A stretch of DNA of 64,000 nt from Paraburkholderia lacunae (GCF_003353175.1 NZ_QHKS01000029.1:19099-83098), one strand, 5' to 3'. Numbered from the stretch's first letter, positions 51,250-60,331 are shown. Notes: generated by a model not told the origin, from the letters alone. Numbers and translations: made by a program.

Positions 51250-52236
51250 TCAGTACTTGCGCGTCGGCAGAGTCTGCGCCGCGACGCTCATCGGGAAGAC
51301 CGTCTCTTCCGTCAGGATGCGCTTGGGCAGCGGTTTGCCTGCCATCACGTCCTTGACCGCCGACATCAGCTGCGGCCCCAGCAGCGGGCTGCACTCCACG
51401 TCGACGTTCATCTTGCCCGCGGCCATCGCCTGGAAGCCGCCCTTGGTCGCATCGAACGAGACGACGGTGATGTCCTTGCCGGGGTGCATGCCGGCCTCTT
51501 CCATCGCCTGGATGGCGCCGAGCGCCATATCGTCGTTATGCGCATAAACTACATTTATTTTATTTCCATAAGTTTTTATAAATGCCTCCATCACCTGCTT
51601 GCCACCGGCAAGCGTGAAGTCGCCGCTTTGCGAGGCGATTATCTTGAATTTGGGATCGCTTTTGATCACTTCGATCAAACCCGAGTGCCGGTCGTTGGCG
51701 GGCGCGGAACCGACCGTTCCCTGAAGTTCCGCGATGTTAATAGGACCTTGATCGCTTTTATAATGATCCGCGAGCCAATGTCCGCCCCGCCGGCCCTCTT
51801 CCATGAAGTCCGAGCCGATCATCGTGACGTACAGCGAGGTGTCTTTCACGTCGATGTTGCGGTCGGTCAGGATCACCGGAATCTTCGCGGCTTTAGCCTC
51901 GCGCAACACGGGCTCCCAACCCGACTCGACGACCGGCGAGAACGCGATCACGTCCACCTTCTGCGCGATGTAGGAACGGATCGCCTTGATCTGGTTTTCC
52001 TGCTTTTGCTGGGCGTCCGAGAATTTGAGCTTGATCTTCGCGTCCGCGGCCGCTGATTTCACCGACTCGGTGTTCGCTGTTCGCCATGCGCTTTCAGCGC
52101 CGACTTGCGCGAAACCGAGCGTGATCTGTTTGTCCTGCGCGTAAGCGTCCGGTGCTGTCAGCGTCAGTGCTCCGATGCCCGCGCACATCACGAGTGCGCC
52201 CAACGCACGACATGCGGCGCGTCGTGTATTCGCCAT
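51250..52236 (-). CDS. ytfQ: Sugar ABC transporter, periplasmic binding protein (YtfQ-like)
   Basis: 328 residues from the ATG at 52236 (GGAG 8 bp upstream), with signal peptide ending ...LTLTAPDAYAQ. Periplasmic-binding-protein type 4 fold; ITLGFAQVGAESAWRTANTE, AQKVDVIAFSPVVESGWEP and VYAHNDDMALGAIQAMEEAG match the galactofuranose-binding protein YtfQ of E. coli. Residues encoded around 51541-51590 and 51735-51770 use AT-rich codons unlike the rest of the gene. It opens the operon; ligand is probably a furanose sugar. Confidence 0.88.
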   Translation of the reverse strand: MANTRRAACRALGALVMCAGIGALTLTAPDAYAQDKQITLGFAQVGAESAWRTANTESVKSAAADAKIKLKFSDAQQKQENQIKAIRSYIAQKVDVIAFSPVVESGWEPVLREAKAAKIPVILTDRNIDVKDTSLYVTMIGSDFMEEGRRGGHWLADHYKSDQGPINIAELQGTVGSAPANDRHSGLIEVIKSDPKFKIIASQSGDFTLAGGKQVMEAFIKTYGNKINVVYAHNDDMALGAIQAMEEAGMHPGKDITVVSFDATKGGFQAMAAGKMNVDVECSPLLGPQLMSAVKDVMAGKPLPKRILTEETVFPMSVAAQTLPTRKY

Positions 52237-52369
52237 GACTGTCTCCTGATCGTTGTTGTGTGGCGATCCATCGAACCGCCCGGCGCTTCCGGCCTGTCTC
52301 GGAGCGTGGATCGTGATGTAGCGTAGTGTCTGGGGCGTTAACCGTCCAATCATATGATTTGCGTTGGCG

Positions 52370-52385
52370 ATACCAATTTCGGTAT
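52370..52385. promoter_or_regulatory. Inverted repeat upstream of the sugar importer
   Basis: ATACC-N6-GGTAT, perfect 5-bp arms, about 134 bp upstream of the binding-protein start in a region with no gene (52237-52515). A plausible operator for a LysR- or LacI-type sugar regulator encoded elsewhere. Confidence 0.4.
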
Positions 52386-52515
52386 AACGCACGATATCAG
52401 CCGTGGCACCGGGATGAGAAGCACTGTCGTCACGCGAGTCGCGCTGACTGACGAGCAGCGCCTTCGACGTGCTTTTTATGTGCCTAACTACTCCGCGGCT
52501 TCGCGGCCGATTCGT

Positions 52516-53115
52516 CTAACGGCTTGTCGTACGCGGCGTCACCCAACGGAATGTCAGATTGATTCGCTCGCCGGCGACGTTGGGCTCTTTCGGCACACGG
52601 TGCCGCCACTCGGCCTGCGTGTTGCCCCTCATCACCAGCAGGCTGCCGCCCTTCAGCGAGAACGACTGCACCGTGCCGGTACTGTTGTGCCGCAAATCGA
52701 AAGTACGCGCCACGCCCAGACTGATCGAGGCGATGATCGGGCGCATGCCTAGCTCAGGCTCGCGGTCCGCGTGCCATCCCATGCTGTCGGCACCGCTGCG
52801 ATAGCGATTGATCAGCACGCTGTTGAAGTGGGCGTTGCAGGCGGCCTCGGCGGCAGCTTTCAGTTCGGCGACGGTTCGGGTCCACGGCTGGGGCACGTTG
52901 CGAATGCCCGAGTAGACATAGACCGCGTCCGGCTCGCCTTGCCAGGCGGTCAGCCGCGGCAGCGGCACGCGCCCCGCGGGCGTGCCCATCATGTCCTGGC
53001 GCCACGCGACTTCGCCGATGAGTTGTGCCAACGCGTGCGCCGCGGCTTCGGGCGCCAGCCAGTCCGGATACCAGTCGACGTCGGGCGCCGGAAGGTCATT
53101 GAAAAGATCCGCCAT
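52516..53115 (-). CDS. AlkB-like Fe(II)/2-oxoglutarate dioxygenase
   Basis: 199 residues. The iron site is visible: HxD in MGWHADREPEL, the distal histidine in EWRHRVPK, and arginines in GERINLTFRWV that hold 2-oxoglutarate. NSVLINRYRSGADSMGWH and SLGVARTFDLRH are the typical AlkB/ALKBH2 segments. It should repair alkylated bases in DNA or RNA by oxidative demethylation. Single gene; no ada or alkA beside it. Confidence 0.9.
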   Translation of the reverse strand: MADLFNDLPAPDVDWYPDWLAPEAAAHALAQLIGEVAWRQDMMGTPAGRVPLPRLTAWQGEPDAVYVYSGIRNVPQPWTRTVAELKAAAEAACNAHFNSVLINRYRSGADSMGWHADREPELGMRPIIASISLGVARTFDLRHNSTGTVQSFSLKGGSLLVMRGNTQAEWRHRVPKEPNVAGERINLTFRWVTPRTTSR

Positions 53116-53257
53116 GAGATTGCCTGAATACGATTGCGCACGCGCAGCGCAGCGTGCTCATGTGAGAACCCTGACTATTGTGGCAGCGGCGACGGCGCCG
53201 CTCAGCCACGCGGCTTGCGCTGTCATTCGATTTGCTTCATGTTAGCGGACCACCATC

Positions 53258-53841
53258 ATGATTCTTTCTGACCAGGCTCTCGATCAACTGTTTCGCGAGG
53301 CACGTACGCGTAACGGCTGGCAGCCCAAACCGGTCGACGACGCCTTGCTCAAGCAACTCACCGAACTCGTGCTGCTCGGCCCTACCTCGGCCAATTCGAG
53401 CCCCGGCCGCTTCGTCTTCGTCAAAACGCCGGAAGGAAAGGAGAAGCTGCGCCCGGCGTTGTCGCCCGGCAACCTCGAAAAGACGATGGCGGCGCCGGTC
53501 ACCGTGATCGTCGCGATGGATATGGCGTTCTACGAACACCTGCCGAAACTGTTCCGCACGCCGACGCGCGCAGCTGGTTCGTCGGCAACGACAAGGCGAT
53601 CGCCGACACCGCATTCCGCAATTCGACGCTGCAAGGCGGTTATCCGATTCTCGCGGCTCGCGCGCTCGGTCTGGACACGGGCGCGATGTCGGGCTTCGAC
53701 GCTGCCAAGGTCGACGAAGCCTTCTTCGCCGGCACGACGGTGAAGTCGAATTTCCTGATCAATCTGGGCTACGGCGACGCGTCGAAACTGTTTCCCCGCA
53801 GCCCGCGCTTCACCTTCGACGAAGCGGCGCGGATCGTCTGA
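53258..53841 (+). pseudogene. rutE: RutE-type malonic semialdehyde reductase (nitroreductase family), frameshifted
   Basis: The frame from 53258 encodes a good RutE N-terminus (LLGPTSANSSPGRFVFV, KTMAAPVTVIVAMDMAFYEHLPKLF) and then turns to nonsense. The family continues in the next frame from about 53557 (DARSWFVGNDKAIADTAFRN through INLGYGDASKLFPRSPRF) to a stop at 53839-53841. One missing C in the run at 53554-53555 (TTCCGCACG for TTCCCGCACG) explains it and would restore a ~194-residue flavoprotein. RutE reduces malonic semialdehyde in uracil breakdown, but no other rut gene is present. Everything else is intact, so this is either a very recent loss or a sequencing error. Confidence 0.8.
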
Positions 53842-53856
53842 ACATGCCGGGTGCGT

Positions 53857-54186
53857 TCAGGTGAACAGCGCCACGTAGAACACCACGACGCCGATCACCG
53901 CCCCGATAAAACAGAAACCTTCTTCGGCGTCGTCGCCATTGGAACGCAACCAGGCACCGACGACGCCGAACAAGCCGGCAATGCCGAGCGCGACGCATAC
54001 CATCACCACGTCGAACAACGCACTTCGTCCCAGCTCGGAAATGTCGATGTCGCGCACGCCGTAGTACAAGCCGATTGCCATTAACGATACGGCGACCAGC
54101 GGCAGCATCACGTGGCTTCCCTCATGCCCAACGTGATGCGCGTGATGTGCGTGGCGTGCCTGATTACCCGATCTGAGCAGTTTCAT
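53857..54186 (-). CDS. Small membrane protein of unknown function
   Basis: 109 residues from the ATG at 54186 (AGGAG about 8 bp upstream). A His-rich N-terminus (ARHAHHAHHVGHEGSHV) is followed by three hydrophobic segments at about 28-45, 57-80 and 90-109. The histidines could bind a metal but no family is recognised. It ends 15 bp from the convergent RutE remnant. Confidence 0.6.
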   Translation of the reverse strand: MKLLRSGNQARHAHHAHHVGHEGSHVMLPLVAVSLMAIGLYYGVRDIDISELGRSALFDVVMVCVALGIAGLFGVVGAWLRSNGDDAEEGFCFIGAVIGVVVFYVALFT

Positions 54187-54547
54187 TATGCGTCTCCTGC
54201 CTCGCCCTCTGCCGGCGATAAACCGAACCGCCACTGGGCCGCGGCGCCGCTTGAAACAAGCGGGTTCTCTTCCAGAATAGTCCACGCGCGAAGACGATTC
54301 AAAGCCCGTTTAATTAGGTCGAACAGCCGGCCTGAAGCGAACGGCGGATGCTGTATTGCGGTAGCCGTTTACGGCAACGACTGTCGCCTTGCTCGCACCC
54401 GTGAGAGCAAATTTGACGTGTCCGGCAAGGGATAGCACATGCCAGTAGAATGAACCGGCTGCCAGCCAGTTTCTGGTTCGAACCGCCGAACTGACGAGCC
54501 GCCGCTCGTCAGTTCGTGTCCGGCCTCTTCCCGCCTCTATCCTCTCT
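54187..54547. other. Divergent intergenic region with a strong hairpin
   Basis: 361 bp between the small membrane protein and the metallophosphoesterase. GAACTGACGAGC (54488-54499) pairs perfectly with GCTCGTCAGTTC (54504-54515) over a CGCC loop, 33 bp before the phosphoesterase start, so it lies in its mRNA leader or is a protein-binding palindrome. No gene seen in the rest. Confidence 0.6.
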
Positions 54548-55711
54548 ATGCGCCGCTTATCGTTTCTTGTTCGCGTCATCCTGATTGGCATTCTTCTGCA
54601 CATTTACGTCGGTTTCCGCCTGATTCCCGATCTGCCGATCAATGCCGCCGGTCGATGGCTGTGTGCGTTGTGGCTGGTGCTGTCGATTTTTCTGATTCCG
54701 CTTGGTGTGCTGGCGCGCACGGTCAAGCAACAACCGCTCAGCGACCGGCTCGCGTGGATCGGCCTGCTGACGATGGGCTTCTTCTCATCGCTGCTCGTGC
54801 TGACTTTCGTGCGAGATCTTGGTCTGGCGTCGCTGCTGACCGTCGATGCAATCTGGCCGAACACGATAGCTCTGGCGCACTGGCGCACCGGCTCGGCGGC
54901 AGCCGTGCCGGTGCTCGCGCTCATCTCGACGCTGGTTGGCTTGTTCAACGCGCGGCGCCGCGCCCGGGTCGTGACGATCGACGTGCCGATCGACGATTTG
55001 CCGGCAGCGCTCGAGGGCTTCACGATCGTCCAGATCAGCGATATCCACGTCGGCCCGACCATCAAACGGCGTTACGTGGATGCGATCGTCGACGCAGTGA
55101 ATCGCCTCAAGCCGGACCTGATTGCCGTAACCGGCGATATCGTGGACGGCAGCGTGCCGCAGTTGACCAGGCACACGCAGCCGCTGGCTCGACTCAGCGC
55201 ACGCCACGGCGCCTTTCTGGTGACCGGCAATCATGAGTATTACGCCGGCGCTGACGCATGGATCGACGAGTTCCGGCGCCTGGGTTTGAACGTTCTGCTC
55301 AACGAGCACGTGATCGTCGATCACGACGGCGCACGCGCCGTGATTGCCGGAGTAACCGATTACTCGGCAGGTCATCATGACCCGCTGCATCGCAGCGACC
55401 CGGTCGCGGCACTCGCCGGCGCACCGGGCGACGTGCTGATCAAAGTGCTGCTCGCCCACCAGCCGCGCTCCGCCGAAGCGGCTGCAGCAGCAGGCTTCAC
55501 CCTGCAGTTGTCCGGCCACACGCATGGCGGCCAGTTCTTCCCGTGGAATTTCTTTGTCCGTTTTCAGCAGCCGTTCACGGCCGGCCTCGCGCGCCTGAAC
55601 GGACTTTGGGTCTACACGAGCCGTGGCACCGGCTATTGGGGGCCGCCGAAGCGCTTGGGCGCGCCCTCGGAAATCACGCGACTGCGTCTCGTGCCTGGCG
55701 AGCCTGACTGA
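54548..55711 (+). CDS. Membrane-anchored metallophosphoesterase (YkuE/YaeI-like)
   Basis: 387 residues. Four hydrophobic segments fill residues 5-135; the calcineurin-type phosphoesterase domain starts at about 160. Metal ligands: ISDIHVGPT, VTGDIVDG, TGNHEYYAG, LLAHQPRS and LSGHTHGGQFF. Relatives cleave lipid-linked or UDP-linked phosphates at the membrane. No ribosome site is obvious at 54548; the hydrophobic start supports it. A hairpin follows the gene. Confidence 0.88.
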   Translation: MRRLSFLVRVILIGILLHIYVGFRLIPDLPINAAGRWLCALWLVLSIFLIPLGVLARTVKQQPLSDRLAWIGLLTMGFFSSLLVLTFVRDLGLASLLTVDAIWPNTIALAHWRTGSAAAVPVLALISTLVGLFNARRRARVVTIDVPIDDLPAALEGFTIVQISDIHVGPTIKRRYVDAIVDAVNRLKPDLIAVTGDIVDGSVPQLTRHTQPLARLSARHGAFLVTGNHEYYAGADAWIDEFRRLGLNVLLNEHVIVDHDGARAVIAGVTDYSAGHHDPLHRSDPVAALAGAPGDVLIKVLLAHQPRSAEAAAAAGFTLQLSGHTHGGQFFPWNFFVRFQQPFTAGLARLNGLWVYTSRGTGYWGPPKRLGAPSEITRLRLVPGEPD

Positions 55712-55746
55712 GGCGCCGCGTCATCGAGCATTGCGTTGAAACGACA

Positions 55747-55775
55747 GCGCGGATGTCCTGACAGGACATCCGCGC
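55747..55775. terminator. Perfect 14-bp palindromic hairpin between convergent genes
   Basis: GCGCGGATGTCCTG and CAGGACATCCGCGC flank a single A. It lies 36 bp after the phosphoesterase stop, with another gene converging from the right. There is no T run, so it may be a weak bidirectional terminator or a stabilising structure. Confidence 0.5.
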
Positions 55776-55792
55776 CTCGGAGCAAGCGCGCC

Positions 55793-55883
55793 GCTTGAGA
55801 TTGACGCTTGAGATTGACGCTTGAGATTGACGCTTGAGATTGACGCTTGAGATTGACGCTTGAGATTGACGCTTGAGATTGAC
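55793..55883. repeat. Seven perfect 13-bp tandem repeats
   Basis: Unit GCTTGAGATTGAC repeated seven times without a mismatch, then a partial eighth copy to 55890. Perfect identity points to recent expansion. It occupies the space between two convergent genes. Confidence 0.95.
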
Positions 55884-55918
55884 GCTTGAGTTCGATTGAC
55901 TGCGGCCCGACTTACCGC

Positions 55919-56443
55919 TTACTGAGCGGGCGCGACCGCCACGCTCACCTGCGGTGCGTACGCCACCGATACCTGCGTGCCCGGCGTCACATTGGCGATC
56001 TTTGCCGGCTCACGCCCCTGGATGTGGAAAACGTCGCCATTCGGACCTTTCAAAGCCATGATGCCGGTGGCGTGATCGATAGCCTGAACCTCGGCGGTCA
56101 CGTTCTGTGCCGTGTTCGCATGAGCGGGTTGAACGGCAGCGCTGTGCCCGTCCGCACTATGCGTCACGCTAACTACGGCGTTGCGCATCATCCGGATATG
56201 GACTTTTCCGCCCTGCTTGATCTGCGCAAGGTTACTGGTTTCCGTGATATTGAACGAGGCTTCGGCGCCCTGCGCGTCAAGCACGGTGACCGAATGCTTC
56301 GCGAGATCCACCGATTTCACGACGCCGTCCGCCTGCAGCGTGCTGCTGCCTTCAAATGGCGCCGGTAAGCCGGTCGCGAACGACATGAGCGGTGCAGCTG
56401 CGATCAACGCACCGGCAACGATGCCATGAGCCTTAACTTTCAT
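55919..56443 (-). CDS. Secreted protein with two similar beta-rich domains
   Basis: 174 residues from the ATG at 56443 (GAGGAA 6 bp upstream) with signal peptide ending near LMSFATGLPA. Two segments look like copies of one ~45-residue unit: GVVKSVDLAKHSVTVLDAQG...GGKVHIRM and AEVQAIDHATGIMALKGPNG...GTQVSVAY, joined by a His/Ala-rich linker. This resembles small OB-like beta domains of periplasmic proteins of unknown role. No metal site stands out. Confidence 0.65.
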   Translation of the reverse strand: MKVKAHGIVAGALIAAAPLMSFATGLPAPFEGSSTLQADGVVKSVDLAKHSVTVLDAQGAEASFNITETSNLAQIKQGGKVHIRMMRNAVVSVTHSADGHSAAVQPAHANTAQNVTAEVQAIDHATGIMALKGPNGDVFHIQGREPAKIANVTPGTQVSVAYAPQVSVAVAPAQ

Positions 56444-57092
56444 AGATTCCTCAATTGGGTGAACAACGGAAAAGAGATGACGTCGCACAGAGCATTCTGC
56501 GAAGCCGTGAGAAGTGAAACGCGGATTGAACGCCAAAACAGCTCGGCGCAGCACGGCATGTTCCGAAGCATCAAAACAGTGTGTTTTCCGGGACGGTTAT
56601 CGTCAATATTCGGAGTCCGTATTTATGCGGTGAAAGATCCGAGTTCGCTATAGAAAAATCCCCAAGGTTTCGTAAAGTTAACGTCACCGCAAGCCTTCAT
56701 CCACGCTTGACTTAGTTTTTCAGAGCTGCCTAAAATTCGCCCAGTTCATTTAACCGGAATCACGATCTTGGACAGTAGCAGTAGTACCAGTCGAGCTTCG
56801 ATTTGCCCGATCTCCTGATCGGCAAGATTTCCGCGTCAGCAATTTGCCTGTCGCCGTCTTGCCTTGAGGCCAGACGGTGCACGTCGTTTATCCCCCGTCG
56901 TTTTCCGCTCGTACTGCCCATGAAGCGCCGCATGGCTGGATACCGTGCAGATGCTCCATTGCATTTCGCGCTGCGAGCGTTGGCTCGCACGCCTCGTCAC
57001 GCCTGACCGCTACCGCGCGTCCACGTCCGGATACGTGCTGCTGTCACGCGTAGCGTTCACAATGTGCGAACGAGCACCAACCTTTCTTATCG
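56444..57092. other. 649-bp intergenic region before the MgtC-like gene
   Basis: No protein gene of normal size. The right half could encode a 28-residue peptide (56920-57006, MKRRMAGYRADAPLHFALR...) that might be a leader peptide for the MgtC-like gene; I see no ribosome site strong enough to claim it. The left half is comparatively AT-rich and should hold the promoter of the secreted protein. Confidence 0.4.
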
Positions 57093-57800
57093 ATGACACT
57101 TGAATTCGTCTCACGGCTCCTCGCCGCTTTCGCCTGCGGCGTCGCCATCGGCCTTGAACGGCAGATGCGGCAACGCAATGCCGGCCTGCGCACCATCACG
57201 CTGGTCGCCAGCGGCGCATGCCTGTTCGTTACACTCGGCGTGCTGACCGGCAACGGCACCGCCGGCATCACGCAGATTGCCGCGTACGTGGTTTCCGGCG
57301 TCGGCTTTCTCGGCGGCGGCGTGATCATGCGCGACAAAGGTTCCATTCAGGGGATCAACACAGCCGCGACCTTGTGGTGCTCGGCAGCGGTCGGCGTATT
57401 GTGCGGTGCAGGACATTACGGCCCGGCGCTCGCCGGCACCGCGATCGTGCTGCTGACCAACACTGTGCTGCGCGAAGTCAGCCGTACTATCAACGCGACG
57501 CCGGTTTCAAACGCGGACCTTGTGCGCGAGTACGTACTGACAGTGGTATGCCGGGAGGCTGACGAGATTCATATTCGTACGGCCCTGTCCAATTCGATGT
57601 ATTCAGCACCGCTGTCGTTCCAGAGCTTGACGAGCGAAGACGTCGAAGACGAGTCGGGACGCATTCGCGTCACGGCGACGTTGAAGCTCCATCCGAAAGA
57701 TCAATCGAAACTGGAACAGATGGCGAGCCGCATCAGCATGGAAAAGAGCGTATCCAGCGTCAGTTGGATCGCCCGGGAAGCGGAGCCGACCCCGGAGTGA
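57093..57800 (+). CDS. MgtC/SapB-family membrane protein
   Basis: 235 residues. The N-terminal ~135 residues have about four or five helices with the MgtC signature IGLERQMRQRNAGLRTITLV, GVGFLGGGVIMRDKGSIQGI and NTAATLWCSAAVG. The C-terminal ~85 residues are a soluble domain like that of Salmonella MgtC. MgtC proteins help cells survive at low magnesium and dampen ATP synthase; most Burkholderiales carry one. Confidence 0.9.
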   Translation: MTLEFVSRLLAAFACGVAIGLERQMRQRNAGLRTITLVASGACLFVTLGVLTGNGTAGITQIAAYVVSGVGFLGGGVIMRDKGSIQGINTAATLWCSAAVGVLCGAGHYGPALAGTAIVLLTNTVLREVSRTINATPVSNADLVREYVLTVVCREADEIHIRTALSNSMYSAPLSFQSLTSEDVEDESGRIRVTATLKLHPKDQSKLEQMASRISMEKSVSSVSWIAREAEPTPE

Positions 57801-57962
57801 CCGACCACGCATAACTCGCCTTTATCTCTTCGTATCGTCTACACTTAGCTTGCAATAGATTTAGACAATGTTAATTCCGCGTCCTGAATGTGGACTGTCC
57901 CATAACCTTCGACTAAGCTCTGTCACCGTGAATTTTTCACACTCAACCATGGAGTCTCGAAT

Positions 57963-58217
57963 ATGGAACACGGCATCATTGCATGGCTCATCATTGGCGC
58001 GATCGCCGGCTGGCTGGCGGGCGTGCTCGTCAAGGGTGGCGGCTTCGGCCTGATCGTCGATATCATTGTCGGGATTGTCGGCGCGTTCATTGGCGGCTGG
58101 CTTTCGGGGGTGCTGCATATTTCGCTCGGCGGCGGCTGGATCGGCTCGATCATTACGGCCGTGATCGGCGCGGTCATTCTATTGTTCCTTATCCGGCTCA
58201 TCCGACGCGGTAGCTGA
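57963..58217 (+). CDS. GlsB/YeaQ/YmgE-family small membrane protein
   Basis: 84 residues, almost all hydrophobic, with three helices: GIIAWLIIGAIAGWLAG, GLIVDIIVGIVGAFIGGWL and WIGSIITAVIGAVILLFLI. Gly-rich helices and the RLIRRGS end are typical. Members are linked to general stress responses; the mechanism is unknown. ATGGAG lies 7 bp upstream. Confidence 0.88.
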   Translation: MEHGIIAWLIIGAIAGWLAGVLVKGGGFGLIVDIIVGIVGAFIGGWLSGVLHISLGGGWIGSIITAVIGAVILLFLIRLIRRGS

Positions 58218-58275
58218 GCGCAGCAATGGATGTCATGCGGCGTCAGGAGCCAATACCACCTGACGCCGGCCTTAC

Positions 58276-59790
58276 TTAACGAAGCGCTTCCACTGCCGGC
58301 AACATCGAGCCGGTGTCACGCAGCCGCGTATGCCATGCGAAAGCCTGGTCCAACCGATGCGGCGTTTGCCCACCCCATTGCAAGGCGTCGCGATAGTAGT
58401 CGCGAAGCAGATCGCGATACAACGGATGCACGCAGTTCTCGATGATCAGCGTGGCGCGTTCGCGCGGGGCAAGTCCGCGCAGATCGGCAAGCCCCTGCTC
58501 CGTTACCACCACATCCACGTCGTGTTCGTTGTGATCGCAATGCGGCACCATCGGCACGACGCTCGAGATGCGGCCGCCCTTGGCCATCGACTTGGTCGCA
58601 AAGATCGCGCACGACGCATTGCGCGCGAAATCGCCCGACCCGCCGATACCGTTCATCATGTGCGTGCCGCCTACATGCGTTGAATTCACGTTGCCGTAGA
58701 TGTCGAACTCCAACGCGGTATTCAAGGCGATCAACCCGAGCCGGCGAATGACTTCGGGATGGTTGCTGACCTCTTGTGGACGCAACACGAGACGGTCGCG
58801 ATAACGCTCGAGCTCGCCGAACACCTGCGCCTGGCGCGCGGCCGACAACGTAATCGACGCACCGGAGGCGAACGTCACCTTGCCGGCGTCCATCAGGTCG
58901 AAGGTCGAGTCCTGCAGCACTTCTGAGTAAATTTTGAACGCAGCGAACGGCGAATCGACGAAAGCGGCGAGCACCGCATTGGCAATCGTACCTATGCCCG
59001 CCTGCAACGGCGGCAAACTGCTGGGCATGCGCCCGTGCGACACCTCATGCTGGAAAAATTCGATCAGATGACCGGCGATCAGCTTGGTCTCCTCATCCGC
59101 AGGCAACACCGTGGACGGACTGTCCGCCATATCGGTAACGACAATCGCGGCGATTTTCTCGAGCGGAATCTCGATTGCCGGCGTGCCGACGCGGTCTTGC
59201 GGACGGACGATCGGCAGCGGTTCGCGGTTGGGGCGGCGGCCGGGAATCCAGATGTCGTGCAGCCCTTCGAGTGCGAGCGGCTGGGCGAGATTGATTTCGA
59301 CGATGACCTTCTCCGCGAGGATCGCGAAGCTGGCCGAATTGCCGACCGAGGTGGTCGGCACAATGCAGCCGGTCTCTGTGATCGCGGCGGCTTCGATAAT
59401 GGCCACGTCGAGCGTACCGAGTTGATTCGCGCGCAACATCTCGACAGTTTCGGACAGGTGCTGATCGACGAACATCACTTCGCCGCGATTGATCGCGTCG
59501 CGTAAAGTCTTGTCCACCTGAAACGGCAAGCGACGCGCCAATACGTGCGCCTCCGTCAGCATGCGGTCGACTTCATGCCCAAGCGATGCGCCGGTCATCA
59601 ACGTAATGCGCAGCGGTTTGCTTTCGTGGCGTGCCCGCTCGGCGAGCGCGACAGGGACAGCTTTGGCGTCGCCCGCGCGCGTAAATCCGCTGGCGCCGAC
59701 ACGCATGCCGTCCTGAATCAGCAGCGCTGCCTCGGCGGCTGAAGTGATCTTCCCGCGCAACGCGGTACAACGAATCCGGTCTTCGTACAT
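58276..59790 (-). CDS. Acetyl-CoA hydrolase/transferase family CoA-transferase (succinate CoA-transferase type)
   Basis: 504 residues from the ATG at 59790 (MYEDRIRCTALRGKITSAAE); GGAG is 12 bp upstream. In-frame ATGs at 59808 and 59817 are alternatives. SGFTRAGDAKAVPVALAE, PTTSVGNSASFAILAEKVIVE, IGTIANAVLAAF and the C-terminal THMMNGIGGSGDFARNASCA are signatures of the family that moves CoA between succinate, acetate or propionate. The catalytic glutamate should be in FKIYSEVLQDS near residue 290. It may use acetate released by malonate decarboxylase, but nothing in the sequence ties them together. Confidence 0.9.
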   Translation of the reverse strand: MYEDRIRCTALRGKITSAAEAALLIQDGMRVGASGFTRAGDAKAVPVALAERARHESKPLRITLMTGASLGHEVDRMLTEAHVLARRLPFQVDKTLRDAINRGEVMFVDQHLSETVEMLRANQLGTLDVAIIEAAAITETGCIVPTTSVGNSASFAILAEKVIVEINLAQPLALEGLHDIWIPGRRPNREPLPIVRPQDRVGTPAIEIPLEKIAAIVVTDMADSPSTVLPADEETKLIAGHLIEFFQHEVSHGRMPSSLPPLQAGIGTIANAVLAAFVDSPFAAFKIYSEVLQDSTFDLMDAGKVTFASGASITLSAARQAQVFGELERYRDRLVLRPQEVSNHPEVIRRLGLIALNTALEFDIYGNVNSTHVGGTHMMNGIGGSGDFARNASCAIFATKSMAKGGRISSVVPMVPHCDHNEHDVDVVVTEQGLADLRGLAPRERATLIIENCVHPLYRDLLRDYYRDALQWGGQTPHRLDQAFAWHTRLRDTGSMLPAVEALR

Positions 59791-59982
59791 GATACTGAGT
59801 CTCTCCATAATCACCATCCCGGTCTACCGGTGCGCACGTCTACGGTGTGCTTCGCTCAGAAGCCAGATTGCCGCACCCTGCCGCGGCATCAAGATGAACG
59901 GCGTCGCGGCCAGGTGTTTCGTCGCGCATTAAACGCTCGCGACATGTCTTGCAGATGTTGATCGTGTTACGCGCGGCGCTGC

Positions 59983-60198
59983 TTAGCTGCCGAAATAGAT
60001 GTTGCAGAAGCTCACAGGACCGACACATTCCTCAACTTTGGTCCTCGGTGCAACGGCATGGCCTTGCACAGCGACGCTGCTGGTGCGCGGCGCATTCGCT
60101 TGCGCAACTTGTTGTTCCGGCGCGGCAGGGGCAGTTTGCGCGTGAGCAGCTGCAGCGGACAAAGAGCAGGCAATCAGGACCATCTTCAACACTTTCAT
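59983..60198 (-). CDS. Small secreted two-cysteine protein
   Basis: 71 residues with CGGAGAACGA before the ATG and a signal peptide ending ALAHAQ-like (SLSAAAAHAQ). The mature ~50 residues are Ala/Pro/Gln/Val-rich and end in VEECVGPVSFCNIYFGS, where the two cysteines six residues apart could form a disulphide. No known family recognised. Confidence 0.6.
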   Translation of the reverse strand: MKVLKMVLIACSLSAAAAHAQTAPAAPEQQVAQANAPRTSSVAVQGHAVAPRTKVEECVGPVSFCNIYFGS

Positions 60199-60331
60199 TT
60201 CGTTCTCCGGTACTTACTGTTACGCCGCGTAGGAAGTCCCCTTGGTGGACTGCGTGGCAGTGGTGAAACTATATGACTGCCATCTGCCCGGATAAACGGG
60301 CTTGCCCGGAAGTGATCTTTCTATCTGGCAG

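Noticed and set aside
55793..55890. Possible CRISPR array
   Set aside because: Repeats are contiguous 13-bp units with no spacers, and there are no cas genes.
56760..57092. Magnesium riboswitch before the MgtC-like gene
   Set aside because: I could not find an M-box or other known leader structure; only a doubtful 28-residue frame.
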